A stretch of DNA of 10,473 nucleotides from Phycisphaerae bacterium (GTDB taxonomy: Bacteria > Planctomycetota > Phycisphaerae > UBA1845), in the NCBI GenBank assembly GCA_029260195.1, contig JAJDDS010000543.1:1-10473 (forward strand). The letters are read 5' to 3'. Shown piece after piece: positions 5,747 through 10,473 of this stretch. The first letter of the stretch is position 1. Each line of letters starts with the position of its first letter. The position numbers were made by a program, and so were the translations under genes. The notes below the pieces were generated by a model. That model saw nothing but the letters and a program-made list of their open reading frames with translations, was not told the origin of the DNA and made no database searches.

Positions 5747-6466
5747 ATGCTCAAGGCTCGAATCCTCGGACCCTTGGTGTTGGTGTTCGTCGGGCTGGCG
5801 GCGTTGTATGTGGTGGGATCTTATCGGCTTCATGAACACGAGATCGAGTCCCATTTCGAGGACCGGATGTCCCGGGCGCGCGAGTTCTACGACTTCGCGT
5901 TGGAGGGCGACGCGGCGCGGATGTCGGCGGCGTTGCAAGTTGTGCAGCGCGATACGCGTAATCAGTCAGCCTGGCTGGGGCGGGATCGGGGGCGGTTGCT
6001 TGAGCTGGCGAGCCCACTGTTCGACGCCTTGCGCCGCGACCACCGGATCACGCACTTCTACTTCCACGAACCCAACCAGGTGAGTTCCTTACGCGTCCAC
6101 ATGCCCGAACGCCACGGCGACGTGATCATCCGCTCAACGATGGAGCAAGCCGGCGCGCAGGTGGCTGTCTCGGAGAACGGTGAGCTCGCCCTCGAAACCG
6201 CCCTCGCGGCGCGCGAAGCGGGCGAGGACTTCGATTGTATTCTGATGGACATGCAGATGCCGATCATGGACGGGTACGAAGCGACGGCGCGCCTTCGGCT
6301 CGTCGATTACACCGGCCCGATCATCGCCCTCACCGCCCACGCCACGGGCCACGACCGGGAGAAGTGCATCGCGGCCGGCTGCGACGACTACGCCACCAAA
6401 CCCGTCAACCGTAAGAAGCTCGTCGAGGTCATCCGCGCCAATCTCAGAAACGCCGTGTCCGCCTAG
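5747..6466 (+). CDS. Cache_3-type sensor fragment fused in frame to a truncated receiver domain
   Basis: A 239-residue protein from the ATG at 5747; a TTG at 5696 or GTG at 5711 would add up to 17 residues before the membrane segment, and neither start has a clear Shine-Dalgarno. Numbered from 5747, residues 5-25 are a membrane span (ILGPLVLVFVGLAALYVVGSY). Residues about 30-131 resemble the extracellular double-Cache (dCache_3) sensor of hybrid histidine kinases, with RITHFYFHEPNQVSSLRVHMPERHGDVIIRSTM. This passes directly into EQAGAQVAVSENGELA, the second strand region of a receiver (REC) domain, then the phosphoacceptor D168 in ILMDMQMP, T196 in ALTAHA and K218 in DYATKPVN. Missing are the rest of the sensor, the second membrane span, the HisKA and HATPase kinase domains, and the first REC strand with its acidic Mg-binding pair. 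The REC part would sit on the wrong side of the membrane relative to a cytoplasmic kinase. A deleted, probably nonfunctional remnant is the simplest reading. Confidence 0.75.
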   Translation: MLKARILGPLVLVFVGLAALYVVGSYRLHEHEIESHFEDRMSRAREFYDFALEGDAARMSAALQVVQRDTRNQSAWLGRDRGRLLELASPLFDALRRDHRITHFYFHEPNQVSSLRVHMPERHGDVIIRSTMEQAGAQVAVSENGELALETALAAREAGEDFDCILMDMQMPIMDGYEATARLRLVDYTGPIIALTAHATGHDREKCIAAGCDDYATKPVNRKKLVEVIRANLRNAVSA

Positions 6467-6735
6467 TGCAGTGTGCCTCGCACAGATGGCGTTCTTTCAG
6501 CTGCGCCCGTAAGGAAGCGGTACCGCATCACTCAGCGTGACGCGCGGCGCCACGTGCCTCCATTCACACCGTGCCCACCCTTGTCGCCCCTGACGTCCGC
6601 CCGCGCCGAGCGCAACCGCGAGGTTTCCGGACGAAACGCTGCCGGTTCCCGCCTTTTCGGATTCCGGATAACCGTGAAAGCGACGATCCGCGCGCCACCG
6701 CGCCGCCTGTATCGTAGGTTCCGGGGGAGCTTCCA

Positions 6736-6760
6736 GGCTTCGCCTTGGGGCGGCGAAGCC
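6736..6760 (+). repeat. Nine-base-pair hairpin in the leader of the glycosyltransferase operon
   Basis: ggcttcgcc (6736-6744) and ggcgaagcc (6752-6760) are perfect reverse complements around the 7-base loop ttggggc. The structure ends 31 bases before the start codon at 6792 and does not cover the Shine-Dalgarno. It could stabilise the transcript, mark the end of upstream transcription, or be one copy of a dispersed palindrome. It is not followed by a T tract. Confidence 0.5.
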
Positions 6761-6776
6761 AATCAGGATGGGATTG

Positions 6777-6784
6777 AAAGGGGA
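6777..6784 (+). promoter_or_regulatory. Ribosome binding site that decides the GT2-methyltransferase start
   Basis: The sequence aaagggga lies 7 bases before the ATG at 6792. The alternative in-frame ATG at 6768 has only agg directly beside it, so 6792 is preferred. Confidence 0.6.
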
Positions 6785-6791
6785 CCGTTCG

Positions 6792-8375
6792 ATGGCCACC
6801 GAATTGCTCGATACCGCGCCACCGCGCTTGGACTCTTCACGTCCGGAAACCGAGACATCCGCGGCGGTGACCGCGCGGACGGTAAGCCCGGATCGCCGCG
6901 CCGACACCGATGCGAAGACCGCCGCGACTTGCGCGACGAAACTCAGCATCCTGATTCCGGTCTATAACGAGCGCTACACCGCGGCTGCACTCGTCTACCG
7001 TGTCCTCGACGCGCCGCTGCCGGATGGCATGGATCGCGAGCTGATCCTCGTGGACGACTGCTCGACCGACGGCACACGAAAAGTACTCGAGGAACTCGCC
7101 ACCGCGCACCCCAAAACCATCCGCTTGCACGTCCATCCGGTCAACCGAGGGAAAGCGGCTGCTGTGCGAACAGCCATCGCCGAGGCGAGCGGGGACATCT
7201 GTCTCGTTCAGGACGCGGACCTCGAATACGATCCAAAAGACTACACGGCGCTGCTCAAGCCGATCCTCGACGGAGACGCCGACGCGGTCTTCGGTTCGCG
7301 ATTCGCAGCCCGCGACCGCCGCCGCGTGATCTACTACCGCCACGCACTCGGCAATCGCCTTCTGACCACACTCTCAAACCTCTGCACCAACCTCAGCCTC
7401 ACCGACATGGAGACGTGTTACAAAGCCGTCCGCACCGAGATTCTCAAGTCCATCCCAATTCGCAGCGACCGATTCGGGATCGAGCCGGAATTGACCGCGA
7501 AGCTCGCGAAACGCGGCGCCCGCATTTACGAAGTTCCGATCTCCTACGACGGACGAACCTACGGCGAAGGAAAGAAGATCACCTGGTGGGACGGCGTAAA
7601 GGCGCTGTGCGCTATCCTGTACTTCTGGCTCGTCGACGACGTCTACAACGAGCAGTATGGCCACGCCATTTTGTACCGGCTTTCCTCAGCCATTCGGTTC
7701 AACGACTGGATGGCGAGCGAGATCGAGCCGTGGGTGGGTGATTCCGTACTGGAGATCGGGGCTGGCCTGGGCAACTTATCGACCAAACTAATCCCGCGCG
7801 AGCACTACACACTCAGCGACGTGGACCCCCTGCACCTGCAATACCTCGATAACCACTTCTCATCGCGCCCGTTCGCCGACGTCGCCAAGGTCGATCTGGA
7901 AAACAAAGACGACTTCGACGCGCTCGGACGCCAGTATGACACCGTCGTCTGCTTGAACGTGCTCGAACACGTCGAGTCGGACGCGCAAGCACTGCGCAAC
8001 ATGTACGACGCGCTCGCTCCCGGCGGGCGGGCGGTGATTCTGGTGCCGCGCGGGCAGTGGCTGTTCGGATCGCTGGATACGGTTCTCGGGCATTTTCGCC
8101 GCTACGCGCGGAACGAACTCACATCCAAGTGTGAAGAGGCAGGCTTCACCATCAAGCGCTCGTTCACGTTCAACGGAATCAGCGTCCTGCCATGGTTCGT
8201 TAACGCGAAGATCCTGAAACGCAGCTACTTCGGCAAGCTGCAACTGAAGATGTTCGACAGTCTTGTGTGGCTTTGGCGGCGAATCGACCGCTTCCTGCCT
8301 TTCGACGGACTGTCATTGATCGTCGTCGCGGAAAAACCGGGCGGATCGACGGACGCTGACATATCAGGTCGGTGA
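6792..8375 (+). CDS. Fused GT2 glycosyltransferase (polyprenyl-phosphate-sugar synthase-like) and SAM-dependent methyltransferase
   Basis: A 527-residue two-domain protein. Residues 1-48 are a polar, probably disordered leader. Residues about 50-275 are a GT-A, family GT2 domain of the dolichol-phosphate-mannose-synthase type: LSILIPVYNE (51-60), the donor-binding DD in ILVDDCSTDGT, the metal-binding DAD in QDADLEYDP (141-143), GSRF, LTDMETCYK and the closing GEGKKITWWDG block. Residues about 300-515 are a class I methyltransferase: SAM-binding VLEIGAGLGNLS (319-330), an acidic residue after strand 2 (LSDVDPLH), CLNVLEHV (387-394), LAPGGRAVILVP and GHFRRY. The GT2 part should transfer a nucleotide-sugar residue to a polyprenyl phosphate at the cytoplasmic membrane face; the methyltransferase may modify that sugar or a related acceptor. 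The pairing with the next gene, 16 bases on, supports a lipid-linked sugar pathway. Substrates are not deducible. All catalytic motifs look intact in both halves. Confidence 0.9.
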   Translation: MATELLDTAPPRLDSSRPETETSAAVTARTVSPDRRADTDAKTAATCATKLSILIPVYNERYTAAALVYRVLDAPLPDGMDRELILVDDCSTDGTRKVLEELATAHPKTIRLHVHPVNRGKAAAVRTAIAEASGDICLVQDADLEYDPKDYTALLKPILDGDADAVFGSRFAARDRRRVIYYRHALGNRLLTTLSNLCTNLSLTDMETCYKAVRTEILKSIPIRSDRFGIEPELTAKLAKRGARIYEVPISYDGRTYGEGKKITWWDGVKALCAILYFWLVDDVYNEQYGHAILYRLSSAIRFNDWMASEIEPWVGDSVLEIGAGLGNLSTKLIPREHYTLSDVDPLHLQYLDNHFSSRPFADVAKVDLENKDDFDALGRQYDTVVCLNVLEHVESDAQALRNMYDALAPGGRAVILVPRGQWLFGSLDTVLGHFRRYARNELTSKCEEAGFTIKRSFTFNGISVLPWFVNAKILKRSYFGKLQLKMFDSLVWLWRRIDRFLPFDGLSLIVVAEKPGGSTDADISGR

Positions 8376-8391
8376 TCGGGACCGTCGCACA

Positions 8392-10110
8392 ATGAGCGGT
8401 GAATCGCAAGCCGAAACTGGGCGCACGCAAGCCGACGGCCTCCGTCGATGTGACGTCTGGATCGCACTCGCGCTCGCCACCCTCCTGCTGATCGCGGGCA
8501 GCTACCGCATGACCGTCGGCGTATGCGGCGTGTATCACGACGACGGAATCTACGTCGCCACCGCCAAAGCGATGGCGGAGGGCGACGGCTATCGCCTGGT
8601 CAATCTGCCCGGCGCGCCGCTTCAATCCAAGTACCCGATTCTCTATCCCGCAATACTGGCTGCCTTGTGGCGTCTGTGGCCGCGTTTCCCCGATAACCTG
8701 ATCGCCTTGCAAGGACTGTCCGTTCTGTCCGCCGCAGCCGTCGTTGGGTTCGGGTATTTGTACCTCGTGAGATTCGGTTACTTCTCGCGACGGATCGCAG
8801 CCGCTTCGGGGTTGTTCTTCGCGACCGCGCCTTTGACGCTGTACCTGGGAACGCAGACGCTTTCCGAAATGCCATTCGCGGCGCTGATGGTCATGTGCTT
8901 GTGGGCGGTGGAACGTGCGGGAGGGCGTTACGGTCCCGTCCCGTGCAACTCGGGCTCGCAAAGCCGTCGGGCGATCGGCGAGTTCGCGCTCGGTGTCGCA
9001 TTGGGGCTGCCGTTTCTGTGTCGCGTCATCGGCATCACACTGATACCGGCTGGACTGTTGTTCCTGGCGATGGCGCGGCGACGGATCCGCTGGACGGTCT
9101 GGGGCGCCGGCGCGATGGTGCTGCCGTGGGTACTGTGGGGACTGTCGGAGTCCGGCGCGGGGAGTGGAAATCCGGACCCGTACTACACCGACTATGTGGG
9201 TTGGTGGACGTCCGCGGGGCTGCCATTTTTGCAAAAGGTGGTCATCACAAACGCGACGCTCATACTGTCGGCCAGCGCGAGCCTGGGCCTCGAAGGAGTT
9301 CGTGAGCCACTGGGGGAATACTCCTTGCGGGCGGGATTCATGATGTCCCTCGCGCTGGGCGGGGTGTTGTGGTTGAACATGATCCCTCAGGCTCGGCGCG
9401 CGCGGTTGCTACCGCTCGCGCTCGCCGCATACACCGTGCCGATCCTGATCTGCCCCTGGCCACCATATCGCTTTCTGGTTCCGGTGCTGATGTTTCTGGT
9501 TCCCTATCTTCTGTCGGGATTGTCCGCGGTGCTCGGGCGACTGCTTCACAGCCGCGCGGTGGTTGTCGCCGGCGTAATCAGTGTGGCTCTGGCCGTGTCA
9601 ACAAACCTGGGCTTGCTTCACCAGCACGCGAGCGCCAGTCAACGGGCTGGGTATCCATACCTTGGTTGGGGCGGCGAGGAGGACTCGTGGTCCTCGTACG
9701 AAGCCGTGTTCGATTGGCTCGGGGCGCACGCGAACGCCGACGACGTGGTGGCGTCGGGGCTCGATTCGATGGTGTACCTTTACACCGGCCTACGGGCGTT
9801 CCGTCCGTTCACGCCCGGCGCGGCTGCCTTATTCTACGGCGGGGACGCGCCCGCGCTTGGTACGGTCGACGAGTTCGCCGAGCGGCTGCTCTTTCACGGG
9901 ACACGCTTTCTGGTCCGAACGCCTCTCCCCGGATTCGCCGAGGAACTGCCGTTTCGGCGGTTGATCGAGGATCTGCGGATCGCCCATCCGAATTGGGTGG
10001 CGACAGTCTACGAATCGGCGGACGGGCGATTCGTCATCTACGAGCTACGGGACGGGCCACGTCGGGAGGCGCGCGAAACGGGTGAGTCACCGGTCAGCGG
10101 GATCGAATGA
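8392..10110 (+). CDS. GT-C-type integral membrane glycosyltransferase (ArnT/PMT-like)
   Basis: A 572-residue polytopic membrane protein. A first span (about 22-37) is followed by an extracytoplasmic loop with YHDDGIYVATA; the acidic D50-D51 fit the catalytic DD/DE pair of GT-C enzymes that use lipid-phosphate sugars. SKYPILYP (79-86), LSEMPF (158-162) and PPYRFLVPVLMFLVPYL (357-373) are also typical of the ArnT/PMT superfamily. About ten further hydrophobic spans lie between 84 and 406. Residues 412-560 form a soluble C-terminal domain, probably periplasmic, with mixed alpha/beta character. The enzyme would move a sugar from a polyprenyl phosphate donor to a lipid, glycan or protein outside the membrane; the donor is plausibly made by the preceding GT2 enzyme. 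Spacing of 16 bases to the preceding stop indicates one transcript. The ribosome binding site is weak (cggga, about 11 bases from the ATG), which fits coupled translation. Confidence 0.85.
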   Translation: MSGESQAETGRTQADGLRRCDVWIALALATLLLIAGSYRMTVGVCGVYHDDGIYVATAKAMAEGDGYRLVNLPGAPLQSKYPILYPAILAALWRLWPRFPDNLIALQGLSVLSAAAVVGFGYLYLVRFGYFSRRIAAASGLFFATAPLTLYLGTQTLSEMPFAALMVMCLWAVERAGGRYGPVPCNSGSQSRRAIGEFALGVALGLPFLCRVIGITLIPAGLLFLAMARRRIRWTVWGAGAMVLPWVLWGLSESGAGSGNPDPYYTDYVGWWTSAGLPFLQKVVITNATLILSASASLGLEGVREPLGEYSLRAGFMMSLALGGVLWLNMIPQARRARLLPLALAAYTVPILICPWPPYRFLVPVLMFLVPYLLSGLSAVLGRLLHSRAVVVAGVISVALAVSTNLGLLHQHASASQRAGYPYLGWGGEEDSWSSYEAVFDWLGAHANADDVVASGLDSMVYLYTGLRAFRPFTPGAAALFYGGDAPALGTVDEFAERLLFHGTRFLVRTPLPGFAEELPFRRLIEDLRIAHPNWVATVYESADGRFVIYELRDGPRREARETGESPVSGIE

Positions 10111-10249
10111 CAAGGTTATAAAGCCCCCCCCGCACGCATCCGATAACCACGGGAGGTCAATTTTCGCGAGGGCGTCACCGACGTACGCTCCGGGACCGTT
10201 CCATTTTGGTTTCCTGCTGAGTTCGTTCGAGACAACAAGGAGAAGTGAG
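10111..10249. other. Intergenic gap before the CsgG-like gene
   Basis: The gap holds an eight-C run (10124-10131) near its left end and the strong Shine-Dalgarno aaggag (10237-10242) at its right end. No terminator hairpin with a T tract and no clear promoter were found, so read-through from the glycosyltransferase operon cannot be excluded. Confidence 0.35.
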
Positions 10250-10473
10250 ATGACGTATTCCGAATCGAAGGTCACCCGAAGGCGAATCCTGACGGCCGGG
10301 CTGGCTTCCGTCGGCGTCCTGTTGGGCGCCGCATCCACGCAAGCCGAGGTCAATATGAGCATCGCGGTCGCCCCGATCAGCTCGACCGCAAGTGCGGTGT
10401 CATGGGTGTCCGGTGAGTCCATTCAGGCACAGCTCATCAGTGAACTGACGAAGTCCGGGCGCTACCGCGTGGT
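10250..10473 (+). CDS. CsgG-like exported protein with twin-arginine-type signal, 3' end outside the window
   Basis: Only the first 74 codons are present. The ATG at 10250 has an excellent Shine-Dalgarno (aaggag, 7 bases spacing). The N-terminus reads VTRRRILTAGLASVGVLLG then AASTQA, a Tat-like signal (three arginines at residues 10-12, hydrophobic core 13-28) with a signal-peptidase site after A32. The mature part, IAVAPISST...SWVSGESIQAQLISELTKSGRYRVV, resembles the start of the CsgG/FlgO-like domain: a first beta strand, then a helix that ends in a conserved strand before an expected Glu-Arg. CsgG proteins form outer-membrane curli-secretion pores, but many relatives are soluble periplasmic proteins of unknown role. 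There is no lipobox cysteine here, unlike E. coli CsgG. A family call beyond CsgG-like needs the rest of the gene. Confidence 0.65.
   Translation, partial: MTYSESKVTRRRILTAGLASVGVLLGAASTQAEVNMSIAVAPISSTASAVSWVSGESIQAQLISELTKSGRYRV

Larger units (their letters stand above)
6467..6791. other. Intergenic stretch ahead of the glycosyltransferase operon
   Basis: These 325 bases separate the sensor/receiver chimera from the glycosyltransferase gene. Open frames of 150-164 codons on both strands (6473-6967 plus, 6497-6949 minus) overlap one another and the real gene and have noncoding-like, Arg-rich translations. The notable content is the hairpin at 6736-6760 and the ribosome binding site at 6777-6784. 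No clear promoter could be picked out. Confidence 0.4.

Noticed and set aside
5753..5765. ggctcgaatcc resembles the T arm of a tRNA
   Set aside because: The first loop base is C rather than T, no acceptor, D or anticodon arms can be built around it, and it lies within the coding sequence of the sensor's membrane span.
5286..5835. Possible small genes in the gap before the sensor/receiver gene (5286-5732 minus, 5395-5835 plus)
   Set aside because: The frames overlap each other, have noncoding-like Arg-rich composition and show no family motif.
6473..6967. A plus-strand 164-codon frame overlapping the start of the GT2-methyltransferase gene
   Set aside because: It overlaps the real gene in another frame, and its translation is Arg/Pro-rich without motifs.
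8200..9234. A 344-codon minus-strand frame opposite the end of the methyltransferase and the start of the GT-C gene
   Set aside because: It is antisense to two genes with clear motifs and is rich in Arg, Gln and Pro, as expected for a mirror frame.

Overview
This is a high-GC bacterial window with about seven credible genes and one more entering from each end. The gene content suggests a planctomycete-like (Planctomycetota) bacterium: an exported glycine-rich beta-helix-type repeat protein, a thioredoxin protein with a long helical tail, a Cache_3-type sensor piece joined to a receiver domain, and long palindrome-rich intergenic DNA. This taxonomic call is an inference; there is no rRNA or other marker gene here.

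Layout, left to right. The window opens inside a plus-strand repeat protein (ending 913), followed by about 900 bases without a convincing gene but with several strong inverted repeats (914-1815). A minus-strand class II aldolase/adducin-family enzyme (1816-2433) is divergent from a plus-strand coiled-coil lipoprotein (2581-3231); the shared 147-base gap holds promoter-like sequence for both. The Clp protease adaptor gene clpS (3341-3673) follows on the plus strand and converges with a minus-strand exported TlpA-like thioredoxin protein (3798-5261). After a gene-poor stretch comes a plus-strand protein (5747-6466) that looks like the two ends of a hybrid histidine kinase joined in frame without the kinase. 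A second gene-poor stretch ends in a hairpin ahead of a two-gene plus-strand operon: a fused polyprenyl-phosphate-sugar synthase-like GT2 glycosyltransferase plus SAM methyltransferase (6792-8375), then, 16 bases on, a multi-membrane-span GT-C glycosyltransferase (8392-10110). The window closes in the N-terminus of a CsgG-like exported protein with a twin-arginine-type signal (10250 onward).

Functional links. The clearest one is the glycosylation pair: a GT2 of the dolichol-phosphate-mannose-synthase type would load a sugar onto a lipid carrier, and the GT-C enzyme would transfer it outside the membrane. The methyltransferase fused to the GT2 suggests that the sugar or its carrier is also methylated. 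The other genes look like independent units. No CRISPR array, transposase, phage gene, tRNA or rRNA was seen. The most unusual objects are the kinase-less sensor/receiver chimera, the GT2-methyltransferase fusion, and the palindrome block at 914-1815.
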